Shown: positions 26,436-35,160 of the stretch, piece after piece
Layout: the number at the start of each line of letters is the position of its first letter
Position numbering within the stretch: position 1 is the stretch's first letter
Assembly (NCBI GenBank): GCA_964553125.1
Contig: CAZKJW010000002.1
Span: forward strand, 8,593-72,592
DNA: 64,000 bases
Direction: 5' to 3'
Origin: Aphodomonas sp964553125
Lineage (GTDB): Bacteria; Bacillota; Clostridia; Christensenellales; Aristaeellaceae
Translations under genes and position numbers: made by a program
The notes under the pieces: generated by a model
The model's database searches: none
Told to the model about the DNA's origin: nothing
The model's input: the letters and a program-made list of their open reading frames with translations, nothing else

Positions 26436-27470
26436 TTATTTCCTCCAATCCAGAATGACCTTGCCGCTGCGGCCGGAAGCCATGGCTTCAAAGCCTTTTT
26501 GATATTCGGTATAGGGGAAACGGTGCGTGATGATCGGGTTCAGATCCAGCCCGCCCTGAATCATTGCGGACATTTTATACCACGTTTCAAACATCTTGCG
26601 CCCGTACACACCCTGAATCGTGATGCCCTTGAAGACGACGTCGTTCCAGTTCATCTGCATGTCTTTGCCGAAAATGCCAAGCATGGCGATTTTTCCGCCG
26701 TTGCGCATGTGGTGAAGCATCTGGCCGAATGCGGCGGGGCTGCCGCTCATTTCAAGGCCCACGTCGAAGCCCTCGACCATGGCGCTTTCGCGCATTACGA
26801 CCTCAAGGTCTTCCGTTGCAACATTGACGGCGATTACGCCCATTTTGCGGGCGAGATCAAGGCGGTATTCATTTACGTCGGTGATGATTACGCGGCGCGC
26901 GCCGTTCTTTTTGCAGATGGCGGCCGCCATAACGCCGATGGGGCCTGCGCCGGTGACGAGCACGTCTTCGCCGACAACGTCGAACATCAGCGCGGTGTGC
27001 GTCGCGTTTCCGTATGCGTCGAAGAAAGAGACGATATCCTCGTCGAGCGATTCGTCAATCGGGATCACGTTGCGTGCAGGAATGCAGAGATACTCGGCAA
27101 AAGCGCCGTCGCGGTTCACGCCGACGCCCTGCGTATCCTTGCACCACTGGCTGTTGCCGGCGCGGCAGTTGCGGCAGTGTCCGCAGACGATGTGACCTTC
27201 GCCGCTGACGCGCTCGCCGATATGCAGCCCCTGAACCTCGCTGCCGAGCTCGGCGATTTCGCCGACATATTCGTGACCGGCGACGAGCGGAGGCTTGATC
27301 GTATCCTGCGCCCACTTGTTCCATTCGTAAATGTGCAGATCGGTGCCGCAGATGGCAGTCTTGTGGATTTTAATCAGCACTTCGTCGGCCCGCGGCGTGG
27401 GAACCGGAACGCGGGTGAGCGTCAGGCCCGGCGCGGCGGTTTGCTTTTGCAGCGCGTCCATCATACGCAT
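26436..27470 (-). CDS. tdh: L-threonine 3-dehydrogenase
   Basis: A 344-residue zinc alcohol-dehydrogenase family enzyme: CGTDLHIYEWNKWAQ, GHEYVGEIAELG, the structural zinc cysteines in VCGHCRNCRAGNSQWC, the Rossmann GAGPIGVMAAAIC, and FVTGAGP-like VLVTGAGPIG. It oxidises L-threonine with NAD to 2-amino-3-ketobutyrate. ATG 27470 follows GGAGGG by about 10 bases and gives the usual length. It forms a two-gene operon with kbl that degrades threonine to glycine and acetyl-CoA. Confidence 0.95.
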   Translation of the reverse strand: MRMMDALQKQTAAPGLTLTRVPVPTPRADEVLIKIHKTAICGTDLHIYEWNKWAQDTIKPPLVAGHEYVGEIAELGSEVQGLHIGERVSGEGHIVCGHCRNCRAGNSQWCKDTQGVGVNRDGAFAEYLCIPARNVIPIDESLDEDIVSFFDAYGNATHTALMFDVVGEDVLVTGAGPIGVMAAAICKKNGARRVIITDVNEYRLDLARKMGVIAVNVATEDLEVVMRESAMVEGFDVGLEMSGSPAAFGQMLHHMRNGGKIAMLGIFGKDMQMNWNDVVFKGITIQGVYGRKMFETWYKMSAMIQGGLDLNPIITHRFPYTEYQKGFEAMASGRSGKVILDWRK

Positions 27471-27513
27471 GGGAGTGAATCCCTCCTTGATGTGTGTTTC
27501 TTTCACGCACATG

Positions 27514-27542
27514 ATTATAGCATATATTGGCTGAAAATGAAA
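27514..27542 (-). promoter_or_regulatory. Promoter of tdh-kbl
   Basis: On the minus strand TTTCAT (27537-27542) and TATAAT (27514-27519) are 17 bp apart, about 44 bases before the tdh start. Confidence 0.65.
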
Positions 27543-27602
27543 GAACTATGGCGAATACACGATAAATTTTGCTGAATGTGTCCGCTGTATAAAGACAGAA
27601 GA

Positions 27603-27640
27603 ACGCAAAAAACAGCCGGACGGTTTTTGAACCGCCCGGC
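27603..27640 (-). terminator. Terminator of the MacB-like exporter gene
   Basis: GCCGGACGGTT (27615-27625) pairs with AACCGCCCGGC (27630-27640). Read on the minus strand the stem is followed by TGTTTTTTGC. Confidence 0.85.
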
Positions 27641-27670
27641 CGGTGGCTGGGACAGATGCGGGGGAACGGG

Positions 27671-30382
27671 TTATTCGGTGCGCAGCGCCGTAACGGGATC
27701 CTTCTTCGCAGCCTTGCGGGAAGGAATCAAGCCGCCGATCAATGTCAGGACAACGCTCAGGATGACCAGAATGACCGCGCCCTGCGCGGGCAGAATCGCG
27801 TTGAGACTCGTTGTGCCGGTGAGGTGATGAATCAGCGCGTTGCCGGGGATGAGCAGCAGCAGCGTTACGCCGATGCCCAGCAGGCCGGAACAGAGGCCGA
27901 TGATGAACGTTTCTGCGTTGAACACCTGCGAGATGTTGCGGCGCGATGCGCCGATGGCGCGCAGAATGCCGATCTCCTTCGTGCGTTCCAGAACGGAGAT
28001 GTAGGTGATGATGCCGATCATGATCGACGAGACGACGAGCGACACCGCCACAAACGCGATCAGCACATAGGAAATGACGTCGATGATGGTGGTGACCGAG
28101 CTCATCAGCAGGCCGACATAGTCGGTGTAGGTGATCTGGTCGGAGTCGGATACGGTTTCGTTGTAGCGCAGGATGCAATCGGCGATGGCGTCCTTCGCCT
28201 CGAAGGTGTCGGCGTAGATGCTGATGGAAACGGGCGCATCCTTGCTGACGATGCCAAAGGCCTGCATGTTTTCGTCATAGCTGCCGGAGGAGATGTGCGA
28301 ATCGTACAGGCTGACAAGCATGGCCTGATCCGGGTTTTGCAGATACTGGTCAAACATTGCGGCCAGCTGCGTTTCGTTCATTTGATCTAGCATGGACGCC
28401 TGCGGCGAGCTCTGCATCATTTCGGCGCACAGCGCCGCCTTTTCCGAAACGCCGAGCGTTGCAAGATAAGCCTGCGCGTTGGCTGCCTTCGCTTCGTCGT
28501 CGGCGGGGGAGAACTCAAGCCCGCTGAGGATGTTGGTTCCGGCGTTTTCACGCTGGGCGGTTACGATTTCGCTTTCATCCGTATGCGCGATGATGTAATC
28601 TGTCAGCGCCTGCGTGTAGCCGATGGGATTGAGAACGAACCCTGCAGCCTGATCGCTCTGTGGGCGGACTACGCCCACGATTTTCAGCTCGATCGCGTTT
28701 TCAAGAAGGGTTTCCACGTCCGCTGCGCTGCCGGCGGAATACTGATAGACGCCGTTTGCGCCTTTGCGATACTGATCACATGCGGGCAGCAGGTAGAACG
28801 TCTGGCTGCATGCATCGGCGTAGCTCCAATGGAGCGCCTGCGTTTCGGTCGCTTCGCCGGTGGCGAGCGACTTCATCAGCGCCGTGTATTCGGACGAGGG
28901 CAGAAGCCCCAGCTCATAGAGTGTAGTCTGCTCAATTTCGTTGTTGCGGTCGAGGATCAGCACGACTTCGTCGTAATTCTGGGGCCAGCTGCCGTAGAGA
29001 AGGTCGTAGCTGTCAAGAATCGCCTGACCGACCAGCTTGTCGTCGGTACCGGGAAGAAGCTGCCCGAAATTGCCGGACGTCATCATGCTGCTCATGGTGG
29101 AGGTAGCGGCAATCTGGCTCATGCCGGCAAGCATCTGCTGCTGCGCGCCGCCGATTGTGACGCCGTTTGTGGTGACGAGCGCGCCGTCCGGGTCGCGGGT
29201 ATAGACGTCAAACTTCACGTCGTAGCTGTAGGAGATGCCGTTCTCGCCGATGTATTCATGGATTTCGCTTGCGGGATCGTCGAGATAGTTCTTGAAGGGC
29301 GTGAGGTTGTTTTCCGTCAGGCTTGTCGTCATCGTGGAGGCCAGTTCCACGCCGAGCGTGTTTGAATAAACGCCGTCAAGCTCGTGATCGACCTCGCGCA
29401 GCTGCTTTGCAGACGAGCGCCCATTGAGAAGGCTCGAAAGATCGACCGTTTGCGCGTCAATGGTCAACGGATAAGAAGCCATCGCTTCTTTCTGGATATC
29501 GTTGATGTAGGTATTGACGCCCGTGGAAAGGGAGAGAATCAGCGCGATGCCAATGATGCCGATGGAGCCGGCAAACGCGGTGAGGAAGGTGCGCCCCTTC
29601 TTGGTGCGCAGGTTATTGAAGGAAAGCGAAAGGCTCGTCAGAAGCGACATGGAGGAACGCCCCATGTTCTTGTGCTTGGGCGGAGCCAGCGCTTCCGTCT
29701 TCACGATATAAGGATCGGAGTCGCCGGTGATTTTGCCGTCGCGCAGCCGAATGATGCGGGTGGCGTATTGCTCTGCAAGTTCAGGGTTGTGCGTGACCAT
29801 GACGACCAGCTTGTCCTTGGCGACTTCTTTGAGCAGCTCCATGACCTGCACGCTGGTGTCCGAGTCGAGCGCGCCGGTGGGTTCGTCGGCGAGCAGGATA
29901 TCCGGTTCGTTCACCAGCGCGCGGGCGATTGCAACGCGCTGCATCTGGCCGCCGGAGAGTTGGTTGGGGCGCTTGTGCATCTGGTCGCCAAGCCCTACGC
30001 GCTCCAGCGCTTCCTTCGCGCGCTTGCGGCGCTCTGCGCGGCTGATGCCGGAGATGGTCAGCGCAAGTTCGACGTTCGCCAGCACGGACTGATGCGGAAT
30101 CAGGTTGTAACTCTGGAAAACAAAACCGATCGTGTGGTTTCGATAGGAATCCCAGTCGCGGTCTTTGTATTTCTTGGTGGAGATTCCGTTGATGATCAGG
30201 TTGCCGCTATCGTAGCGGTCGAGACCGCCAATGATGTTCAGCAGCGTTGTTTTGCCCGAACCGCTCGGCCCGAGCACCGCGACAAATTCGTTGTCGCGCA
30301 GGTTCAGCTGAACATTGTCCAGCGCTTGCTGTACAAGGTCGCCGGTTTTGTATCGTTTACAAATCCCCTGAATTTGCAGCAT
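27671..30382 (-). CDS. MacB-like ABC transporter (ATPase fused to FtsX-type permease)
   Basis: A 903-residue fusion. Residues about 1-225 are an ABC ATPase (GPSGSGKTTLLNIIGG, signature LSGGQMQRVAIARAL, Walker B ILLADEPTGALD). A membrane segment near residue 270 (GSIGIIGIALILSLSTGV), a large extracellular domain of about 480 residues and three C-terminal membrane segments of the FtsX/MacB permease follow (VLERTKEIGILRAIGASRR). Such mechanotransmission transporters export peptides or drugs or act on the envelope. The long form without MacA partner is common in Bacillota. The start at 30382 lies 8 bases after AGGGGG; upstream in-frame codons cross the promoter palindrome. Confidence 0.9.
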   Translation of the reverse strand: MLQIQGICKRYKTGDLVQQALDNVQLNLRDNEFVAVLGPSGSGKTTLLNIIGGLDRYDSGNLIINGISTKKYKDRDWDSYRNHTIGFVFQSYNLIPHQSVLANVELALTISGISRAERRKRAKEALERVGLGDQMHKRPNQLSGGQMQRVAIARALVNEPDILLADEPTGALDSDTSVQVMELLKEVAKDKLVVMVTHNPELAEQYATRIIRLRDGKITGDSDPYIVKTEALAPPKHKNMGRSSMSLLTSLSLSFNNLRTKKGRTFLTAFAGSIGIIGIALILSLSTGVNTYINDIQKEAMASYPLTIDAQTVDLSSLLNGRSSAKQLREVDHELDGVYSNTLGVELASTMTTSLTENNLTPFKNYLDDPASEIHEYIGENGISYSYDVKFDVYTRDPDGALVTTNGVTIGGAQQQMLAGMSQIAATSTMSSMMTSGNFGQLLPGTDDKLVGQAILDSYDLLYGSWPQNYDEVVLILDRNNEIEQTTLYELGLLPSSEYTALMKSLATGEATETQALHWSYADACSQTFYLLPACDQYRKGANGVYQYSAGSAADVETLLENAIELKIVGVVRPQSDQAAGFVLNPIGYTQALTDYIIAHTDESEIVTAQRENAGTNILSGLEFSPADDEAKAANAQAYLATLGVSEKAALCAEMMQSSPQASMLDQMNETQLAAMFDQYLQNPDQAMLVSLYDSHISSGSYDENMQAFGIVSKDAPVSISIYADTFEAKDAIADCILRYNETVSDSDQITYTDYVGLLMSSVTTIIDVISYVLIAFVAVSLVVSSIMIGIITYISVLERTKEIGILRAIGASRRNISQVFNAETFIIGLCSGLLGIGVTLLLLIPGNALIHHLTGTTSLNAILPAQGAVILVILSVVLTLIGGLIPSRKAAKKDPVTALRTE

Positions 30383-30402
30383 CCGATTTCCCCCTAAAAC
30401 AA

Positions 30403-30441
30403 ATTTCCCGCATAGTATATGCGGGAAATAAAAACTGAAAA
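30403..30441 (-). promoter_or_regulatory. Promoter with -10 box inside a 12-bp inverted repeat
   Basis: ATTTCCCGCATA (30403-30414) and TATGCGGGAAAT (30418-30429) form a perfect inverted repeat with a 3-base centre. On the minus strand TATACT (30414-30419) lies across its centre, and TTTTCA (30436-30441) is 16 bp upstream. It looks like an operator for the MacB-like gene. The hairpin followed by T-rich RNA could also end the upstream MATE transcript. Confidence 0.6.
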
Positions 30442-30455
30442 TGAACAAAACGGCT

Positions 30456-31768
30456 TCATTTGAAAATAATTCCGTTTTTTTCTGTCATAAAGACGAGCAG
30501 AATTGCGGCAAGCAGGCTCAATCCTTCATACACGGCGGCGGTATACCAGATCATTTCCGCGCCAAAGAGCGCGGGAAGGATCAGAATGGCCGCAATGGTG
30601 AACACGAAACTGCGGAGGAAATTGAGCACGACGGCCGCGCCCGTGCGCTTGGTGGAATAAAGATACGCCGAGATGATGGTATTCAGCGACATGAAGACGA
30701 AGTTGAGCGCGTATTTGGGCAGCTTCTGCACGGTGAACGCCAGCGTTTCCGGATCCAGCCCGAAAAGGCGGCAGACGACAGGCGAAATCAGGGAGAACAG
30801 CAGATACAAAAGCAGACTGCCGGCAAACGAAACGATCAGGCTGACACGGAAATAGAATTTCAGATCGCGTTCGTTCTTTTCGCCGTAAGCGTTGCCGATC
30901 AGCGGCTGCGCGCCCTCCGAAACGCCATAGAAAATGGCGATTGTGAACGAGGCGATATAGCCGATGACGGAGAAAGAATTGACGGCGATTCGCCGATCAT
31001 GCGCAGCATGACGTAATTGAGGCAGAGAATGGAAACGGGGGAAGCGAACTGCGCGATGGTTTCCGGCACTCCGCGAAGTAGCACCTTTTTGAAAAGCGCC
31101 GCGCTCGGCTGAAAGCGGCTGATGCGCAGGTCGCCCTTTTTCAGCACGAAGTGCGAGAAAATGATCAGGAAGCCAACCGTCTGCGAAATGCCGGTGGCGA
31201 TGGCTGCGCCTTTCAGCGCCATTTGCAGCGGGAAGACGAACAGCCAGTCCAGAAAGATGTTCAGCGCGGAGCTGACGGCCGTTGCGGTCATTACGAGCAT
31301 CGCCGCGCCGTCATTGCGGCCGAAAAACTGCATTAGAATCGAAAGCGCGGAAGGAATGATAAAAACGGAATACCAGAAGATGTAGTCGGCGGCGTAATCG
31401 ATATAGGTTTCATTCGCGCCAAGAAGATAGCCGAGCGGCCGCGCAAAGCAGGCGCCTGCCAGCGTGAGCACAACGGCGATGAGCAGCAGGCAGGTGAAGG
31501 AATGCATGAAGGCGAGATTTGCACCCTTCTTGTCGCCGCGGCCGAAACGGATTGCCGTCACGGTTGCCCCGCCGACCGAGGTGAGCATATAGAGCGCGGA
31601 CAGCACGAGGATGTAGGGCAGCACGATATTCACCGCGCCCAGCGCGGTTGAACCAACGCCGTTTCCGACAAAAATGCCATCGACAATAGTGAAAAGGAAA
31701 ATGCAGATCTGGCTGAGAACAGACGGAAACACCAGCTTGAGCAGCTTTTTCATTCTTGAATCGTTCAT
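30456..31768 (-). pseudogene. MATE-family efflux pump broken by a one-base frameshift
   Basis: Read from 31768, the protein starts as a typical MATE transporter (KLVFPSVLSQICIFLF, VDGIFVGNGVGSTAL, FGRGDKKGANLAFMHS) and runs to MLRMIGES near 30990. There the frame changes; restoring one base at about 30988 gives SAVNSFSVIGYIASFTIAIF and continues in frame to 30456, ending in MTEKNGIIFK. The restored protein would be about 437 residues with twelve membrane segments. The start follows AAAGGAG and overlaps the MarR stop (ATGA), so both form one operon. Real inactivation and assembly error cannot be told apart here. Confidence 0.8.
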
Positions 31769-32229
31769 GTGGAACAGCTCCTTTCATTGGACAAAGAAAG
31801 CGTCTTGCGGCTGCGGTGAAGCACATCAATATGCTTTTTTGTCAGGCGGATATATTCAGCCCATTCCTCTGGAGTGAAAGAAGAATAGGACGAGTTTTCG
31901 ATATGAACAACGGCGGAAAAGCGTTCTTCCATAAATTCCCGGCCGTGGTCGGTGAGAAAAATCCGCATTTCGCGCCCGCGCCCGGATTCCATGCGCAGAA
32001 TATCGCGCTGCACCAGACGCTTTATGGCGGAATTGACGGTTTGCTTCGGGCAGGCCATCGTGCGGCAGATGTCCCGCTGAAGGCAGCCGTCGCCCAATTC
32101 GGTTACGGCATAGAGGATATCGAACGCGCAGTCGGACAGACCAAGAGAGGAGGCGAGTTCGTGGTAGAAATCCGTAAGCTGGTGGATCAGCGCGTCCAGC
32201 TCGATGAGCTCTGGAATCAACGGCGTCAT
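31765..32229 (-). CDS. MarR-family transcriptional regulator
   Basis: A 154-residue winged-helix protein: LGLSDCAFDILYAVTE, the recognition helix region MACPKQTVNSAIKRLVQRDIL, and the wing SGRGREMRIFLTDHGREF. MarR proteins usually repress their own operon and are released by small aromatic or toxic ligands. It is translated first and overlaps the MATE pump gene, the classical efflux arrangement. The start at 32229 follows AAAAGGAG. The long inverted repeat in its promoter is its likely operator. Confidence 0.92.
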   Translation of the reverse strand: MTPLIPELIELDALIHQLTDFYHELASSLGLSDCAFDILYAVTELGDGCLQRDICRTMACPKQTVNSAIKRLVQRDILRMESGRGREMRIFLTDHGREFMEERFSAVVHIENSSYSSFTPEEWAEYIRLTKKHIDVLHRSRKTLSLSNERSCST

Positions 32230-32249
32230 AGCGGCAGCTCCTTTTTTTG

Positions 32250-32302
32250 CAAGTCCGAAAGCGTACTTGCGGGATTATAGTACGATTTCGGACTTGTGTC
32301 AA
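32250..32302 (-). promoter_or_regulatory. Consensus promoter and 17-bp inverted-repeat operator of the MarR-MATE operon
   Basis: On the minus strand TTGACA (32297-32302), 17 bp, TATAAT (32274-32279). The arms 32250-32266 and 32280-32296 are inverted copies matching at 16 of 17 bases, around a 13-base centre that holds the -10 box. One arm fills the -35/-10 spacer exactly and the other covers the transcription start. This is expected of a repressor site, most simply bound by the MarR protein encoded downstream. Confidence 0.85.
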
Positions 32303-32377
32303 GCAGTTTTTCTGAGCCTTGTTCGGGAAAAGCGTCTTTGCAAAGAAAAAGCCCCGGAGAATTCCGGAGCCTTTGTG

Positions 32378-34648
32378 TCAGAGGAGATTCCGCTGGATCT
32401 TGCCGCTGATGGTTTTCGGCAGCGAATCGCGGAAGACAACAATGCGGGGGTATTTATACGGCGCGGTTTTCTTTTTGACGTATTCCTGAATTTGCTTTTT
32501 CAGCTCGTCGCTTGCGACCGTGCCGGGCGTGAGAACGATGCTCGCTTTCACCACCTGACCGCGCGTTGGGTCGGGCGCCGCCGAAACGCCGCATTCCAGC
32601 ACGTAGGGCAGCTCCATGATAACGCTTTCGATTTCAAACGGCCCGATGCGGTAGCCGCTGGATTTGATGACGTCGTCCGTGCGGCCGACATACCAGTAGT
32701 AGCCGTCCTCGTCGCGCCATGCGGTGTCGCCGGTGTGGTAGAGCCCGTCGTGGCGCACTTCGCGCGTTTTTTCCTCGTTGCTCCAATAGCCGAGGAACAG
32801 GCCGACCTGCGTATCGCCCTTCGTCCGGATGACGATTTCGCCCGTTTCGCCGATTTCGACGCTGCGGCCGTCCGGGGAGACAATGTCCACATCGTAAAGC
32901 GGCGTGGGCTTGCCCATGGAGCCGGGTTTGGGCTGCATTCCGGCAAGGTTGGCGATGGAAAGCGCAGTTTCGGTCTGGCCAAAACCTTCCATCAGGGTGA
33001 GACCGGTGGCGGCATGGAACTGGTTCATAACCTCCGGGTTGAGCGCCTCGCCGGCAATGGCGACGTGGCGCAGGCTGGAGAGGTCGTATTTGGAAAGGTC
33101 TTCTTTAATGAAGAAGCGATACATCGTGGGCGGCGCGCAGAACGACGTGATGTGGAACTGCGCGAATAGCGGCAGGATGTCGTGCGCGTCGAAGCGATCG
33201 AAATCGTAAACGAACACAGCGCCTTCGCACAGCCACTGGCCATACAGCTTTCCCCACAGCGCTTTGCCCCAGCCGGTGTCGGAGATGGTCAGGTGCAGCC
33301 CGTCCGGGTCAACGCACTGCCAATAGCGCGCGGTGACATAGTGCGCCAGCGGGTATTTGAAGCTGTGTACAGCGATTTTTGGGTATCCCGTCGTGCCGGA
33401 GGTGAAAAACATCAGCATCGGCTCATCGCCGCAGGGGCAATCGTCGGGACGATCGTATTTGCGCGTGAACAGCACGCTTTCCGCGTCGTAATCATGCCAG
33501 CCGGGGCGGCTGCCGCCGACAAGGATTTTCGTTTTCATCTCAGGGCACTGCGGCAGCGCCAGTTCGATCTGGTGCGCCGTGTCGCCGTCAGCCGTACACA
33601 CGACGGCGCTTACGCCCGCAGCCTGGAAGCGATACGTAAAATCGTGCTCCATGAGCATGTTGGTTGCGGGGATGGCGATGGCGCCGAGTCGATGCAAGCC
33701 GAGAATGGCAAACCAGAACTGATAGTGCCGCTTGAGCACGAGCATCACGCGATCGCCGCGGGAGATGCCGAGCGACTTGAAATAATTCGCGGCCTGCGCG
33801 CTGGCGCGGCTGATATCGCGGAAGGTGAAGCGGCGCTCGTTGTGGTTGCGGTCCAGATGCACCATGGCCAGCTTTTCGGGCTTGGTACGCGCAAGCTCGT
33901 CCACGACGTCGAAGGCGAAGTTGAACGTATCGTCCCCGGTGAAGGAGAGATGCTTCAGCGTGCCGTTTTCGTCGTCCTCGGCCTGAACGAATTTCTGTCC
34001 GACCGTCGGCTCGCGAAGCGTGCTGCCCGCAACCGTTGCACGGACATAGGGCTCTTCGGACTCGTTGCCCGGCAGAACGACGGCGCAGAACAGACAGTCG
34101 CGTCCGCCGACGGCAATCATGCCGTGCGGGGTGGAGGAGTTATAGTAGATGCTGTCGCCTTCGTGCAGGATCTCGGTGTGATCGCCGACGCGAACCTTCA
34201 GGTGCCCCTCCAGAACAAGGTCGAATTCCTGTCCGGAGTGCGTGGTGGTGTGAATCGGCTGATTCTGCTGCTCGGCGGAGTATGCATAGCGCACCCAGTA
34301 GGGCTCGGCAATTTTCTTGTGGAACAGCGGCGCAAGGTTTGCAATTTCAATGCCGTCCTCGCGCGCGGTGATCTGACCTTTACCGCGGCGCGTCACGGTG
34401 TAGCTGGTTAGGCGCGCGCTGTGGCCTTCCATGAGGTCGTTCATTTCGACGCCGAAAGCGAGCGCGCATTTGTGCAGGAACGTAAACGGCAAGTCGACGG
34501 TTCCGGTTTCAAACTGACGATACGCCTCCAGAGAAACATCTGTCAGTTCAGCCATGGTTTCTTCGGAAAAACTGGAGATTTCACGAAGCTCGCGAATTCG
34601 GAGCGCCACCTCCATCAGCTCGCTGGACACCGGATTCATAGTCGCCAT
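32378..34648 (-). CDS. XRE-cupin-acyl-CoA synthetase-like fusion (AMP-forming ligase)
   Basis: A 756-residue three-part protein. Residues about 10-70 are an XRE-type helix-turn-helix (LRIRELREISSFSEETMAEL). Residues about 110-195 are a cupin (THSGQEFDLVLEGHLKVRVG, GDSIYYNSSTPHGM). Residues about 215-756 are an adenylate-forming ligase: MFFTSGTTGYPK, EGFGQTETALS, GLYHTGDTAWRDEDGYYWYV and the catalytic lysine in KTISGKIQ. The ligase is closest in look to medium-chain/acetyl acyl-CoA synthetases. The start at 34648 follows AAAGGATG. A T-box leader lies directly upstream and no partner gene follows. The acid it activates is unknown. Confidence 0.88.
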   Translation of the reverse strand: MATMNPVSSELMEVALRIRELREISSFSEETMAELTDVSLEAYRQFETGTVDLPFTFLHKCALAFGVEMNDLMEGHSARLTSYTVTRRGKGQITAREDGIEIANLAPLFHKKIAEPYWVRYAYSAEQQNQPIHTTTHSGQEFDLVLEGHLKVRVGDHTEILHEGDSIYYNSSTPHGMIAVGGRDCLFCAVVLPGNESEEPYVRATVAGSTLREPTVGQKFVQAEDDENGTLKHLSFTGDDTFNFAFDVVDELARTKPEKLAMVHLDRNHNERRFTFRDISRASAQAANYFKSLGISRGDRVMLVLKRHYQFWFAILGLHRLGAIAIPATNMLMEHDFTYRFQAAGVSAVVCTADGDTAHQIELALPQCPEMKTKILVGGSRPGWHDYDAESVLFTRKYDRPDDCPCGDEPMLMFFTSGTTGYPKIAVHSFKYPLAHYVTARYWQCVDPDGLHLTISDTGWGKALWGKLYGQWLCEGAVFVYDFDRFDAHDILPLFAQFHITSFCAPPTMYRFFIKEDLSKYDLSSLRHVAIAGEALNPEVMNQFHAATGLTLMEGFGQTETALSIANLAGMQPKPGSMGKPTPLYDVDIVSPDGRSVEIGETGEIVIRTKGDTQVGLFLGYWSNEEKTREVRHDGLYHTGDTAWRDEDGYYWYVGRTDDVIKSSGYRIGPFEIESVIMELPYVLECGVSAAPDPTRGQVVKASIVLTPGTVASDELKKQIQEYVKKKTAPYKYPRIVVFRDSLPKTISGKIQRNLL

Positions 34649-34677
34649 TTGCTCACATCCTTTCGTTTTGGTTAAAG

Positions 34678-34709
34678 AAAAACGCCTCAAAGAATTATCT
34701 TTGAGACGA
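34678..34709 (-). terminator. T-box-controlled terminator
   Basis: On the minus strand CTCAAAG-ATAATT-CTTTGAG is followed by GCG and TTTTT. The T-box sequence lies just before it, so this is the terminator that the antiterminator competes with. Confidence 0.9.
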
Positions 34710-34955
34710 ATGCAAACATCCGCGGTACCACTCAAATTGCGCCTGAAAAGACGCCTCTCAGGGTTCTGACAAACCCCTTGGCATTTACGCAGCTTCACGG
34801 GAGGCTCTACTTACGCTTGCGCGCTTTCTGCGCTCCTGCTCGGAAGGGATGGGCGAATGCGTTTTTGTCGCTGCCTTGCACCAAACGGCAGCTCTCTGCA
34901 GACTCTGACGCGCGCCTTCTTCGTCATCGCAAAAGGTATGAAATTGGAATGGCGC
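34678..34955 (-). ncRNA. T-box leader
   Basis: The minus-strand RNA carries the highly conserved T-box TGGTACCGCG (complement at 34722-34731), a stem I distal part AGAGAGCTGCCGTTTGGTGCA, read as AGAGAGCTGCC and GTTTGGTGCAAGGCAGC, and the start GATGACGAAGAAGG. T-boxes bind uncharged tRNA and let transcription continue when an amino acid is short. The specifier lies in the segment ATTCGCCCATCCC (about 34848-34860). CCC (Pro) or TTC (Phe) are candidates, and I could not decide by eye. The gene it controls is the XRE-cupin-ligase fusion. Confidence 0.92.
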
Positions 34956-34956
34956 T

Positions 34957-34985
34957 ATTTTATCATCAGGATTCGGTTTTGTAAA
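34957..34985 (-). promoter_or_regulatory. Promoter of the T-box transcript
   Basis: On the minus strand TTTACA (34980-34985) and TAAAAT (34957-34962) are 17 bp apart, just before the T-box stem I. Confidence 0.75.
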
Positions 34986-35087
34986 GGGGGAATTTCAGAA
35001 AAATGTCAAAAAAGATTGCGAAAAAAAGCAGGCCGGGCTTTGTGTGTTTTGCGGGATGGGGTTTCGTGATAGAATGAAAAAATAATA

Positions 35088-35120
35088 AAGAACCAAAATC
35101 GGCGAGGGTTCCGACGCGTC
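35088..35120 (+). promoter_or_regulatory. Possible ECF-type promoter of the sigma factor operon
   Basis: AGAACC at about 35089-35094 and CGACGCGTC at 35112-35120 are about 17 bp apart, which loosely resembles AAC/CGT-type ECF promoters and would fit autoregulation. The palindrome GACGCGTC lies at 35113-35120. The match is weak. Confidence 0.25.
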
Positions 35121-35160
35121 TAATAGGCGAAATCACTTTTATTGCGGAAGGAGGGGCGGA

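Noticed and set aside
28583..30397. Long plus-strand open frames opposite the MacB-like gene.
   Set aside because: The minus strand encodes an intact ABC ATPase and FtsX permease there; the plus-strand frames lack ribosome binding sites and recognisable motifs.
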